Translations under genes and position numbers: made by a program | Origin: Vespa crabro | Taxonomy: Eukaryota; Arthropoda; Insecta; Hymenoptera; Vespidae | Direction of reading: 5' to 3' | NCBI RefSeq assembly: GCF_910589235.1 | Contig: NW_025813595.1 | Span: 5,968,501 to 6,032,500, forward strand | Length of the DNA: 64,000 bases | The notes under the pieces: model-generated | What the model was told of the DNA's origin: nothing | The model's input: the letters and a program-made list of their open reading frames with translations, nothing else | The model's database searches: none | Shown here: positions 1 through 13,400 of the stretch, one piece after another | How the letters are laid out: every line of letters starts with the position of its first letter | How positions within the stretch are numbered: position 1 is the stretch's first letter

Positions 1-2690
1 GGGATGAAAATAATAATTTTAATAATAACGATAATTTCTAAAAAAGTGATAATAATAATAACGATAATAACGATTAAATTATAATAACAATAATAGTAAT
101 AATATTATTATTAACAATAATATAGATAACAATGACAATAGTGATAAAAATATTGATAATAAAATAGAAAATAAGGATAATAACGATGACAACGATTATT
201 ATAATAACAATATTAACGATAATATCGATAATAACGATTATACGGATAATACGGATTATAACAATAACGATAATGAGAATAATAACGACAATAGTAATAA
301 TAATAACAACAACGATTACAACAATAATAACGATAATAATAATACCGATAATAAAGTTAATTACAATAATAATAATAGTAATAATAAAGATGATAACAAT
401 AATAACGATTGTAATGATTATATAGATAATAATATTAATAATTTTAACATAAATAACGTTAATAACGATAATTATTTTCATAGTAGTAATAATAACAATA
501 TTAACAATGTTGCAATAATAATGATAGAAGGATAATAATAGTGGTAAAAATTAAAGCAATAACAATAATAAAGATAATAACAATAATAAGGATAATAATA
601 ATAACGATAATAACGATAGTAGTAATTATAATATCGATATTAACAATAATGACGATAATAACGAAAATAACGATAATAACGATAATAATAATAAAATAAA
701 TAACGATAATTACGTTAATAAAGATAATAATATTAACAATAATATCGATAACAACGATAATGAGGATAATAGAAATAACGATAATAACGACAATAATAAT
801 TTTAAAAATATAGATAAAAACGATAATAACAATAATTACAATATTAGTAATAATAACGAAAACGAAAATAACGATAATTACGATATTAATAATGATATTA
901 ATAATGATATTAATAACAATAATAAAGATAATAACGGAAATAATAATAATAATAATAATAACAATAATAAAGGTAATAATAACAATAATAATACGAATAA
1001 TAATAATAATAATAATATCAATAATAACGAAAAGAACACTAATAATAATAGTCATAATATATATAATGCCACTAATGACGGTAACAACAACAATAAAATA
1101 AACGAAAATATAGATAATATTGATAATGATAATAACAATAATAGAAATAATGACATTAATAATGATAATAATAAAAATAATATTAGTAAAAACAATAACG
1201 ATAATAACTATAATAGAAATAACGTTAATTACGATAATAACGATGTTAACTTTAATAATAGAAAGGATAACGATAATGTCGATAATAATGACTACACTAT
1301 TAACGATAATTTAGATAATAATAATAATAATAGGGATAATAACTGTATCAACGGTAATAACGATGGTAACGATATTAAGGACAATAAAACTAATAATAAT
1401 AATAAGGGGTAATAAAGATTAAAACGATAATAATGATAATAACAATAATAATAATTGTAATAATAACGATAATAACTATAATAAAGATGTAACGATAATA
1501 ATAACAGAAATAATAACGATAATATTGATAATAATATTAATAATAATATTAATAGCAATAATATCGATAATGTAGAAAATAACTATAATAATGATAATGA
1601 TAATAACGATAATAGTTATAATAATAATATCAAAAATAACAATAAGTACGATAACGACTATAATAACGATAAAAATAATAACGATAATGACGATGATAAT
1701 AACTATACTAACGTTAATATCGATAATAATAATAGTATTATTACCAATAGTAAGGATGTCAATGATATTAACGATAATAACGATAATAATGATAATTATA
1801 ATAACGATAATAACGATTGTAACGACAATAATAATAATTATTATAACGTTAAAAGTGATAATAACTAAGTCAACGATAATAATAATGACAATAATATCAA
1901 TAAAAACGATAGTAACGTTAATAATAATATTACAAAAAAAGGATAATAAGGATAATAAGAATAATAATAACAATAATAAAGATTATAACGACATTAATAA
2001 GAATAATAACAATAATAATAATAATAATATCGATGTTAACGATAATAACTATAATAATAATATTATTCATGACAATAATACCAATAATAACGGTAATAAG
2101 TATAATAATAAATACGATAAAGTCGATAATATCCATAAGATTATTAACAATTTTAGCGATAAAATCGATAATAATAATAAAAATATTAACGATAATATCG
2201 ATAAAATTAAAAACAATATTTACGATAATATCTATAAAAATAATAATAATAATACTAATAAAAGTTATAACGATAGTAGAGATAACAACAATGATAATAA
2301 TAATAACGATAATAAGGATAATATCGTTAATAAAAATAATTACAATAAAGATAACAACGATATTGACAAAAGTAGCGATAATAATATTTAAAATAAGAAA
2401 GATAATTAAGATAATAATGATATTAGGGATAAAAATTATAATATTGGTAACAATAATGATGATAATAACGTAAATAATAATAACAATAATAACGATAATA
2501 ATGATAATAACGATAATAATAATAAAAATAATAACGATAATAACTTCATTCACGATAATAATAGTTACAATAATAACGATAATAACGACATTCACGATAA
2601 TAATAATTACAATAATAACGATAATAAAGACAATAATGGTAACAAGGATAATAATTATAATAATAATATCACTAAAAACGATAAAAATGG
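1..2690. repeat. Array background without a clear second copy
   Basis: Same 9-bp/AAT texture as elsewhere. I found no rare-word series here that recurs in the window, so any partner copy is probably outside it. The only compositional oddities are GGG at positions 1-3 and GGGG at 1406-1409. Open frames here (for example 1930-2739 on the minus strand) are Ile/Val/Asn repeats with no fold or motif. Two clear TATCGATA octamers lie at 223-230 and 632-639. Confidence 0.7.
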
Positions 2691-2729
2691 TAATACTTAC
2701 GATTTTAACGATAATAACGTTAATAACGA

Positions 2730-3230
2730 TATTAACCATAATAAAATTAATAACTATATTAACGTTAATAACGATAATAATATCAGCAATAATAACGATA
2801 ATAGCGACAATAGCGACAATAACGGTAACAATAATAATAACATTATTGACGATATTATCGATGATAACGATATCAAAAATAACGGTAATGACAATAATAA
2901 TAATAATAGTAATAACAATAATAATTATAATAACGTTAATAATAATAAAGATGATAACGGCAATAATGATAATAATATTAATAAAGATATTAGCAATAAT
3001 AATAGTAGTAACTAATAACTATTATAACGAAGATAACGATATTAACGATAACAATAATAAGGATTATTAATATAATAAGTAAAATAATGAAAACGATAGA
3101 AACGATACTAGAAATAATAATAATACCGATAAAAACGATAATAAATTTAATAATAAAAAAAGAATAACGATAGTAAGATATTAACGATATAAATGATGAT
3201 AAAACCAAAAATTACGAAAATAACGATAAT
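2730..3230 (+). repeat. Duplicated block, partner at about 62,920-63,410
   Basis: Shared landmarks appear in the same order in both copies. A run containing AAAATTAATAACTATATT lies near 2,731 and 62,928. GATAGAAACG lies at 3,096 and 63,278, and AAACCAAAAA at 3,202 and 63,386. The offset is about 60.18 kb and differs by only 2 bp between the last two landmarks. This links the extreme left and right parts of the window. No coding signal is present. Confidence 0.7.
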
Positions 3231-4195
3231 AATTATAACAATAATAACGATAATAACTACAATAATTATAACAATAACAACGATAATAAAAATAATAACG
3301 ATAATAACGATAATAACGATAAAACGATAATAACGATAATAATAAAAGTAGTAATAATAACAATAATAACGATAATAACGATAATAATAAAAATAGTAAT
3401 AATAACAATAATAACTATAATGAAGATAATAGCGATAATAATAATAACGGTAATAAATATAATAACGATAATATCGATTATAATAATAACAATAAAATCG
3501 ATAGTAATGATATCAATGATAACTATAATAACATTAATTACGATAATAACGACAATAGTAATAATAATAATACCCATAATAATAATAACAATAATAACGA
3601 TAATGAAGATTTTTACGATAATAATAATAACGATAATAACGATAATAACGATAATAATAATAATATTAATAACAAAGGATATAACGATATTCACAAAAAT
3701 AACGATAATAATGATAATAACGTTACTAATAAAAATAATAATAACAATAATAACGATAATAATGATTATAATCATAATAACTACAATAATGATATTAACT
3801 ATAAGAATAAAAGTAATAATAAAGACATTAACGTTATGAACGATAATAACGATAATAATATTAACAATAATATCGATAATAACTATATTAAAAATAACAA
3901 TAATATTTGATAACAAAGATAAAAACAACAATAATAATAGTAAAACATACGAAAATAAATATAATAACGATAATAGAGACAATAATAATAATAATAATAA
4001 CGATAATACCGATAATAACGTTAATAATTCTAGTAGTAACTATAATAACTGTAATAAATATTTTTATGAAAACAATAGTAACGATAAAATCTATAATGTC
4101 GATTATAATAATAATAATAACAGCGATAATAACGATATAAACTATAATAATTATAATAATAATAGCGATAATGACGATAATGACGATTATAATGA
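3230..4195. repeat. Array background between duplicated blocks
   Basis: Long runs of nearly pure GATAATAAC units (about 3,290-3,420) are followed by more degenerate text. I saw no second copy and no gene. The sequence resembles the rest of the array in composition and orientation. Confidence 0.65.
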
Positions 4196-4199
4196 TAAT

Positions 4200-4610
4200 G
4201 ATGATAATAAGAATTATAAATATATCGATAGTAACGATAATGGTAATAATAATAATAATGATAATAACGAAATAAATGATAATAACGATAACAACGGAAA
4301 CAATGTAATAATGATATAATAAATGAAATAATAAAGGTCATAGAAATATTAAACATAATATCGTTAGTAAAAATACTAATAATAACGATAATAACGACTA
4401 TAATGATAATAACGATAATAACATTAATAAAAATAACAATAATAACTATAATAGCGATAATAATAGAACTAATAATAACAATGTAAACAATAATGACGAT
4501 AATAACGAAGTAACGATAGTAACATTAGTAATAATAACAATAATAAAAATAATAGCGATAATACCGTTAATATTGATAATAATAATACCAATATTCACAT
4601 TAATACCGAT

Positions 4611-4646
<36 letters not shown>

Positions 4647-6585
4647 GACAAAGACGATAAAAACGATAATAATAATAACGATAATATCGAAAATAGTAAT
4701 AATAATAATACCGATAGAAAAAATAATAACAATAAGGACATTAATAATAATAATAATTATAACGATTATGACGATAATTACAATAATAACGAGAATAATA
4801 ATAAAATTAATATCGAAAATTACTTTAATAACCATAATAATTATAGCATTAATAACGAAAATAACGATAATAATAATAATAATAGTAATAACAATATTAA
4901 GGATAATAACGATAATAACGATAATACTAATAACGATGACAACGATAAAAACAATAATATTAATATTAATAATAACGAAAATAAGGATAATATCGATAAC
5001 AACGATACTATTAATAATAATTATCAAGATAATAACATAATTTACGATCATATCGATAAAATGATAATAACATTACTTATAATAATAATAATAACAATTA
5101 TAACGATAAGAACAATAATAATGAGAAGAATATGAATGATATTAACAATAATAAGGATAATAATAATTACAATAATAACGATATCAACGACAATAATGAT
5201 AAAAATAATAATAATAATAACGAAAATAACGTTAATAACGATGTCAACAATAATAATAATAACAATAATAAGGATAATAACGATGACAACGAAAATAATA
5301 ATAACAATAATAAAGATAATAACGATAATAAAGATTATCCGGATTATAACAATACGATAATATCGATAATAGTAATAATATTAAGAACGATAATGAAGAT
5401 AAAATGATAAAAATGATAATAACTATAATAACGATAATAACAATGAAAATAGGTGTAATAATAGAGATATTAAAGATAGTAAGGGTAATAACGATAATAA
5501 TATTTACAATAATTACGATAAAAACGATATTAACGATAATAACAATAATAATAAAGATAACAACGATATTAATAATAATAATAATAACAATAATAAGGAT
5601 AATAACAAAAATAATAAAAAGAATAATATCGATTATAATGATAATAACGATAATAATAATAGCAATAATGACGATTTTAACGTTGAGAACGAAAAAAATA
5701 AAACTTTAAATGACCATTATAACATTATCAATGATAATAATAATAATAACGTTAATAATAATCATCATAAAAAAGATATTAACGATAATTACTACAATAA
5801 AAATGATAACAAAAATAGTAATTATAATAGTAACCAAAAGAACGAAAATATCGATAATAACAATTATAATAATAACGATTGTAAAGATAATAACTATAAT
5901 ATCGACTACAACAAATATAGTAATAGTAACGATAATGACGATAATTACGATAATGACAATAATTTTAATAACGATAATAACGTTAATCACGTAAATAACG
6001 ACAATAATAATAGAAATAATAACAATAACAACGATAATAAAGATAATAACGATAATAATATTAACGATAATATCGACAATATTAATAATAATGACAACGA
6101 TTATTATGATAAAAATAATATAAAAACTAATCACAATAAAGATAATAACAATATTAACGATAATAACGATAATAACGATAATAAAAATAATAATAATAAT
6201 AGCAATAATAACGATAGTGACGATAATAACGATAATAGCGATAATATTAATAACGATAATAACGGTAATAATAATAACGATAGTAACGATAATGTCGATA
6301 ATATTAATAACAATATTTACGATAATTTCGATATTAATAATTGTAATCATAACAATAATAACGATCATAACGATAATAGCAACTATAATAATAACGGTAA
6401 TAACGATATTAATAATAATATTATTATTGTAAGTAACAAAAATAATGATAACGATGTTTATAACAGTAATAATAATAACGTTTATAACGATACTAACAGT
6501 AATAATGATAATAAAAATAGTAACCATAATAACGATAATAATAACAATATTACAAATAACAATAATAACGATAATAACGGTAATT
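4200..6585 (+). repeat. Large duplicated block, copy 1 (partner 48,916-51,252)
   Basis: Colinear landmarks with the second copy are GAATTATAAA (4,211 / 48,927), AATAAATGAT (4,271 / 49,311), AAAGGTCATA (4,333 / 49,365), ACCGTTAAT (4,563 / 49,476), a TGACCATTATAACATTATCA run (about 5,710 / 50,380), box F (6,329 / 50,996) and box G (6,451 / 51,118). The offset runs 44,716, 45,040, 45,032, 44,913, 44,670, 44,667. Copy 1 therefore lacks about 324 bp near 4,250 and carries about 245 bp extra between 5,132 and 5,706. These steps are not multiples of three, which argues against coding. A shorter third relative lies at 22,230-22,860. Confidence 0.85.
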
Positions 6586-6659
6586 AAGCAACAATAATAA
6601 CAATATTAACGAAAATAGTAAGAACAATTGTAACGGAAACAACGATAACAGCATTAATA

Positions 6660-7230
6660 ATAATAATAATAATAGCGAATGTAAGTATAATAACGATGAC
6701 ACCTATAATATTAATAACAAAAATAACGATAATAACGATAATAACGATAATAATTATAATCGTATTAAAGATAATAAAGATTATAACGATACTAACGATA
6801 ATAGCGATAATAATAATGACAACAAAAACAATATTAACGATAATAAGTATAATTACAATTATTATAATGACTGTAAAAACGATAACAACAGTAATAATGA
6901 TATTAACGATAATAACGATATTAACAATGATAATAATAGTAATAATAAATATAATAACGATGTAAAAGGTTCTAACGATAATAATAATTACAACAATAAT
7001 GATAATAACGATTATGATGATAAGAACGATAATAATACTAATAATAATAAAAATAATACCGACAATGACGAAAAAGAGAATAATAATAGAAGTAATAATA
7101 GCAATTTTAAGAATAATAACTATAAAAACGATAATAACAATAATAATAGTAGTAATAAAAAAGTAATAATTATAATAACGATAAAAACAATTTTAACGAT
7201 AATAATAATTAGGATAATATCGATTATAAT
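6660..7230 (+). repeat. A-B-C-D-E box element, copy at 6.7 kb
   Basis: The ordered rare words are box A (GATGAC, 6,695, after GTAAGTATAATAAC), box B (TATTAAAG, 6,773), box C (GGTTCTAAC, 6,968), box D (a TTTAAGAATAATAA variant near 7,105) and box E (AAAAACAATTTTAACGATAA, about 7,183). B to C is 195 bp, close to 204-206 bp in three other copies. It follows box G of the preceding block directly. No reading frame is shared between copies. Confidence 0.7.
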
Positions 7231-7234
7231 AATA

Positions 7235-8100
7235 ACAATATTAGCGATAATACCGATAATAATGATAACATTAATAACTATAATAATGGTAATAACGTAT
7301 ATAACGATAATAATAATAATAGCAATAATAACCATAATAAAGATAATAACGACACATTAATAATAATAATAATAATAGCGATAATAACGGTAACATCGAT
7401 AAAAATAATAGAAAATTAAAATAATATCAATAATAACGATAAAAAGTATAAAAACGATAATATCGATAATATAAAATACGATAATAACGACATTATCGAT
7501 AATAATAATAACAATATTAACAATAATATCGATAATAATAACAACAATATTGACGATAATATCGATAATAATAATAATAATAAAATCAGTAATACCAGTA
7601 ATAACGATAATATCGCTAATAATAATAATGATAATAATGATCATAACAATATAAACAATAACAATATTAACGATAATAATGATAATAATTTCAAGCGATA
7701 ATATTTATCATAATTATAGTAGTAATAACAATAAAATCGATATTAAAAATATAAATAATAGCGATAAAATAGATAATAATAATAAAATTTATAATATTAA
7801 TAATGATAATAACGATAATAACGGTAATAATAATAAAATTGATAACGCTAATAAAGATAATAAAGGTATAATATTATTAATAAGGACGATAATAATGATT
7901 ATAATGTAAATAATAATAATTACAATATCGATAATAACGATAATAACGGTAAAAACGATAATAATAATAGTAATAATACTAGTAATAATAATAATGATAA
8001 TTAAGATAATAACGATAATAATAATAGTTATAATAACATTATAACAATAATAACGAGAACAACGATAATAACGATATCTATAATAACGTTAATAAAGACA
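7235..8100. repeat. Array background with a short fragment shared with 51,261
   Basis: Ordinary array, except that TATTAAAAAT at 7,741 begins a run of about 70 bp that recurs at 51,261 (offset 43,520), including GATAAAATAGATAATAATAA. At the second site the fragment lies between a match to 4.2-6.6 kb and a match to 11.86 kb, so the two contexts differ. No gene seen. Confidence 0.6.
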
Positions 8101-8109
8101 ATAATAATA

Positions 8110-8830
8110 ACAATATTAATATCGATAATAACTGTAATAATGATAGTAACCATAATGACGATTATAACGATAATATCGATAATATTATTAATAATAATAA
8201 CAGGAATATCGAAAATAACGATAATAACGACAGTAATAATAATAATAATAATAATAATAAAGATAGTAAAGAAATTATCAAAAATAACGTTAATAACGAT
8301 CATAATAATAACAATAATAATGATAATAACGACAATAGCTATTATAACGATAATAAAGACAGTAAAAATAATTATAATAATAGTAATATTAACGATTACA
8401 ACAGAAATAATGATAATAATAGTAGTAATAACAACAATATTAACTATTTTAACAATTATAGTAATAATAATAATAACGATAATAAAGGTAACAATATTAA
8501 TGATACTAATAATTGTAACAAAAATAATCACCCCAATAATAACAATCATAACGGTTATGACAAGAATATTATTAATAATAATAATGATAATAATGATAAT
8601 AACGATATAATCGATAATAATAAATACAATAATAACGATAATAACTATAATAATGGTAATAATCATAATAATTATAACGATAATAACGATAATATCGATA
8701 ATAATTATATTAACAAGAGCGATAATAACGTGAATAGTAATAACTATAAATTCGATAATAATGATATTAATGAGAATAACTATAATAATAATATTAAATA
8801 ATACACTAATACGGATAGTAACAATATCAA
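8110..8830 (+). repeat. I-J block, copy 1 of three (others 37,690-38,330 and 55,020-55,740)
   Basis: It contains the AAAGATAGTAAAGAAATTAT run (8,258 or so), AATAATC followed by CCC (8,523 / 38,071 / 55,432), box I GGTTATGACAAGAATA (8,553; about 38,101; variant at 55,462) and box J AAGAGCG (8,715 / 38,221 / 55,623). I to J is 162 bp here, 161 at 55 kb and 120 at 38 kb. After J all three copies read through ATTCGATAA-type text to AAATAATACACTAATA. CCCC at 8,531-8,534 is one of very few C runs in the window. Confidence 0.85.
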
Positions 8831-8839
8831 CTATAACAA

Positions 8840-9130
8840 TAATACGATTATTACGAAAATAACGATAAAAATAAGATTAATAATAAAATCGATAATAAGG
8901 TTAATTACGAAAATAACGGTAAAAATGATAATAACCATAATAACGACAATAATAATAATAATAATAACAATAATAAATATTATAGCGATAATAATTATAT
9001 CAACAATAAAGATAATAACAATGTTAACAATAATAACGATAATAACGATAATAAAAATAATAAAGATAATGAAAATAGTAATTATAACAATAATAACAAT
9101 AATAAAGATAATAACGTAATAACGATAATA
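8840..9130. repeat. Array background
   Basis: Degenerate units with GATTATTACGA near 8,847, a word that follows the I-J block in the 38-kb and 55-kb copies as well, so the block may extend into this stretch. No gene seen. Confidence 0.55.
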
Positions 9131-9139
9131 CTAATAAGA

Positions 9140-10240
9140 TTTATGAAGATATTAATAGTAATATTAACAATAATAACAATAATAACGATAATAGCTATTT
9201 TAATTATAATAATTATAACGAAAATAACATCAACAACGATAAGTATGATAATAATAATAATAAAAATAACGATAATAATGATTATAACGATAATAACTAT
9301 AAAAACGACAATATTATTGATAATAATAATGAAAAAAATAATAAAGTCGATGACGATAATAGCGATAATAGTATGAGTAGTAATATCAATAATAATAATA
9401 ATAATGACAATAAAGGTAATAAAGATGATTATATTTACGATTATAATGAAAATAGTAATAATAATTATAACGATTTTACCAATAACAACGATAATATCGA
9501 TAATAATAATAATAATGATAATAATCATAATAATAATAATAATAAAGATAATAACGATATTAATGATAATAACGATGATTACGCTAATAACTATAATAAC
9601 GATAATGACGATAGTAACGATTATAATAATGACGATAATAACTATAATAGTAGTAAAATTAATGATAATGACGACAAAGAATAATAATAAATATCAATTG
9701 TAGCAATAATAACGATAATGACGATAATATCGATAATAATAATGACGATAGTGACGATGATAATAATAGCGATCATAAGGTTTATAATGATAATAATTAG
9801 AATAATAATTATAGTAGTAGTTGAAATAATAACGATAATAAGGGTAATAAAAACGACAATAATAACGATATTAACGAAAATAATTATAACAATAATAACG
9901 AAAACAACGATAAATACATTAATAATAATAATAATAATAACGGAAGTAAGTATAATAACGGTGACAAATATAATATTAATAACATTTATAACTATAATAA
10001 CGATAATAACGTTAATAACAATAATAATAATTGTAATAATAACAGTAATAATAATAATGATAATTACAATAATAACAATAATAATAATAGTTATAATAAG
10101 ATTATTACAATATTAACGATAACAACGATAATAAAGATATCTATTATAGAGATAATAAACCCAACAATAATAACAATAAAAATATCGATAATAACTATAA
10201 TAGCGATAATATCGATAATAATATTACTAATAACGACATA
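9140..10240 (+). repeat. Duplicated block, partner about 57,000-58,160
   Basis: Landmarks are AACATCAAC / AACGTCAAC (9,226 / 57,091), GTCGATGACG (9,346 / 57,211), TATCAATTG (9,692 / 57,559), TTGAAATAAT (9,821 / 57,687) and box A (9,960 / 57,836). The offset is 47,865-47,867 over about 600 bp and then shifts by 10. So few indels in slippage-prone repeat DNA point to a recent block copy. Frames such as 9,373-9,684 read only Asn/Asp repeats. Confidence 0.85.
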
Positions 10241-10245
10241 AATAT

Positions 10246-10760
10246 CTATAATAAATATAATAACGAAATGGTATTAACGATACAGGCGACAATAGTAGTA
10301 ATAGTAATAACGATAATAAGGATAATAACGGCAATAAAAATAATAATAATAAAGATAGTAACGATATAATCGAAAATAATGATATAAGCTATAAGAATTA
10401 TAATAATAAGAACAATAACAACGATAATAAAGATAATAAACATAATAACAGTAACGATAATACGACAATAATAATAACAATAATAATAACGATAATAACG
10501 ATAACAACAATAATAACAATGATTAAAGACATCAATTATAACGATATAACGTTAATTTCGATATTAATAATAGCAATATTAAAGATAATAACGATAATAA
10601 TAATAATAATAACGACATAAACAACAATAATAAATATAATAACGATATGGTATTAATGATAAAAAAGATAATAGTAGTAATAGTAATAACGATAATAATG
10701 ATAATAACGAGAATAAAAATAATCATAATAACGATAATAACTATAATAGAGATTATGACG
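10246..10760 (+). repeat. K-unit tandem (two K boxes)
   Basis: K boxes (ATGGTATTAAC followed by CGACAATAGTAGTAATAG-type text) start at 10,268 and 10,647, 379 bp apart. Between them are the words CGGCAATAAAA, TCGAAAATAA, AAGCTATAAG, CAGTAACGATAAT, TTAATTTCGATATTAATAAT and a TATAATAACGAT lead-in. The same order is seen at 35.0, 37.2 and 54.6 kb. The duplicate at 57-58.5 kb has only one K box (58,199), so a unit was gained here or lost there. The ATG in K is not a credible start: no shared frame follows. Confidence 0.8.
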
Positions 10761-10772
10761 GTAATAGAGACA

Positions 10773-10773
<1 letters not shown>

Positions 10774-10814
<41 letters not shown>
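10774..10814 (+). repeat. Pure (TAA)n microsatellite
   Basis: About 41 bp of uninterrupted TAA triplets. The partner block carries a pure tract at the equivalent place (58,395-58,441), so tract and flank were copied together. Confidence 0.9.
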
Positions 10815-10939
10815 TTATAGATTACAACGAAAATAATGATAATAATAGCAGTAATAATAACAATAATAACGATAATAATGATAATAATAATAATAATAAC
10901 GATAATAACGATAATAATGGAAGTAATAATAACAATATT

Positions 10940-11540
10940 AAGAATAATAAATATAATAAAAAAATAACGATAATAATAATAGTACTAATAAAAATAATAA
11001 CAACAATATTGCTAATAACGATAATAACGATAATAATAATAACGATAATAACGATAATATCCATAATAATATTAACAAAATTAACAATAATATCGATAAT
11101 AATAATAATAATAATAACAATTATTACGATAATAACGTTAATAACGATAATAATAAGAAAACTATTGTAACAATAATAACGATAATAACGATAATAATAT
11201 AAACAATAATGAAGGTGTAATAATAATAATAACGATAATAACGAAAAATACGATAATAACGGTATTGATAATAACGATAATAACGTTAATAACGTTAATA
11301 ATAATGGTATTAATAACAATAATAATAACATTAACGATAATAAAGATAATAACGAAAATATTAATAACGATAATAACAACAAAAACGATAATAATAATAA
11401 TAATAATTATTATTACGGTAAAGTCGATAATAACCATAATAACGATAATAATAATAATAATTATTACGATAAACAACATAATAACAATAATAATTATAGT
11501 AATTATAATAATTATTATGATAAACACGATAATAATGATA

Positions 11541-11575
<35 letters not shown>

Positions 11576-11850
11576 TTTAATAACTATATTGACGATAATA
11601 TCGATAATAATAATAGTAATAATAACGATAATAACGATTATAATGGCATTAATAACAATAACAATAAGATTAATGAAAATAATAATAATTTTAACAATAT
11701 TTACGATAATGACGATGATAATAACAATAATAACGATAACAATGATGATACAAATAATAATAAAAACATCAATAATAAAGTTAATTACGATAATAAAGAT
11801 AATAATAATAATATTAATAACAACAATAGCTGTAATAAAGATAATAACGA
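10940..11850 (+). repeat. Duplicated block, partner 60,280-60,960
   Basis: Shared words include ACAACAATATTGCTAATAAC (10,999 or so / 60,328 or so), GAAAAATACG (11,243 / 60,442), a double AATAACGTTAATAACGTT run followed by AATGGTA, and ATTACGATAAACAA (about 11,472 / 60,555). The offset is about 49.2 kb at 11,243. The right copy is shorter, having lost several hundred bases between landmarks. Open frames on both strands here (for example 11,162-12,412 minus, 11,265-12,317 plus) overlap across their whole length and are repeat artefacts. Confidence 0.8.
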
Positions 11851-11859
11851 TATTAACGA

Positions 11860-12960
11860 TAATAATAACAATAGTAGGAACAATAATACGGATAAGAACG
11901 ATATTAACGATATTAATAATTACGATAATGACAATAATAATTATAATAATGATAATAACGTTAGTAACGATAATATTAATAAGTATGAAAACGATTATTA
12001 TGATATTAACGATAACAACAATAATAATAATAATAACATTAATAAGGACAATAAGGGTAGTATTGATAATAATAATAAAAATATTAACGATAATATCGAT
12101 AACAATAATAATAATAATAACATCGATAACGATAATAACGACAATAATGATAATAAAGATAATAATATCAATAATAACGTTAATAACGACAATAATTATA
12201 ATAATAACATTGATAATAAAAGTAATAACGTTAATAACGACAATAATTATAATAATTATATTGATATTAACAATAATAAGGAAAATAATAAACATAATGA
12301 TATTAATAACGATATAGACAAACATAACCATAATAATAGTAGTAATAATATTCATTATTACAACTATTATTAAAGGCGTAAAGAACGTTATTGCCGAAAT
12401 TATTAATAACAATAATAACGATAATAACGATAATAGCGATAATAATGATAATAACGATAATTATAATTGTAATAATAACAATATTAACGGTAATAACAAT
12501 TATAATAATGACCATAATAACGATAATAACGTAAATAACGATAATAAAATTAACAATAATATTGATAATAACGGTAATACCGATAATAACGTTAATAACA
12601 ATAATAATAATAATAATAATAATAAAATAATAACGATAATAGCTATAATGAGGAAAATAATAATAATTATAATAATAATACTAACGATATAAACGAAAAT
12701 AACCATAACAATAGAACATATTATAACAATAATAACATTAATAATGTGAATAACGATAATAACCATAATAATATATCAATAATAACGATTATATTAATAT
12801 TATTAATAACAATGTTTACGATAATAAAGATAATAAAATTAATAATAAAAACAATAATACAGGTAATAATGATAATAATGATAATAACGATAAAAATAAT
12901 AATACTAATAATAATTAAAATAACAATAATAACGAAAATAATAATTACGATAACAACGAA

Positions 12961-13004
<44 letters not shown>

Positions 13005-13400
13005 TGAGGATAATATCGATGACAACGAAAATAATATTAGTCATAATAGTATCGATAATAACAATAATAACAAAAATAATGTTATTCACGATAATGTCGA
13101 TAATAATAATAACAAATATAACAATAATAAAGATAATAGCGATAATAACAATAACAATAATAACGATAGTAAAGATATTAACGATAATAATAACAGTAAT
13201 AATAATAAAGATAATAACGATATTTACGATAATAACGATAATTACGATAATAATAATAAAAGTAGTAACGGTAACAAAGATGATATCGATAATAACGATA
13301 ATATTAATAATATTAACGGTAATAAAGATAATTACAACAATAACGATATAGATAAAAATAATAATATAGACAATTCCGAAAATAATCATAACTATATTAA
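11860..13400 (+). repeat. Duplicated block, copy 1 (partner 51,440-53,050; 3' part also 61,650-62,050)
   Basis: Landmarks are ATAGTAGGAA (11,871 / 51,449), TTAAAGGCGTAAAGAAC (AGGCGTA at 12,374 / 52,012), AAATGAGGA (13,002 / 52,637 / 61,651) and ATTCCGAAAATAATC (ATTCCG at 13,373 / 53,007 / 62,022). The offset to copy 2 is 39,578, then 39,638, then 39,634-39,635. Copy 2 has about 60 bp extra near 51.7 kb. The AGGCGTAAAG word, followed by ATTGCCGAAATTATTAAT, is one of the few non-array-like stretches. It looks conserved only because it was copied. Confidence 0.88.
12959..13001 (+). repeat. Pure (AAT)n microsatellite before AAATGAGGA
   Basis: About 43 bp of uninterrupted AAT triplets. The tract is shorter or interrupted in the two sister copies (52,6xx and 61,63x), showing length change after duplication. 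Confidence 0.85.

Noticed and set aside
8531..8534. G or C runs (1406-1409, 8531-8534, 24649-24652, 47913-47916) as islands of unique DNA
   Set aside because: Each is only four bases long inside ordinary array text; two belong to the copied word before box I.
10268..10278. Recurring ATGGTATTAAC as a conserved start codon
   Set aside because: Present in ten places because the K unit was copied; no downstream frame is shared and several copies have changed ATG context or insertions right after it.
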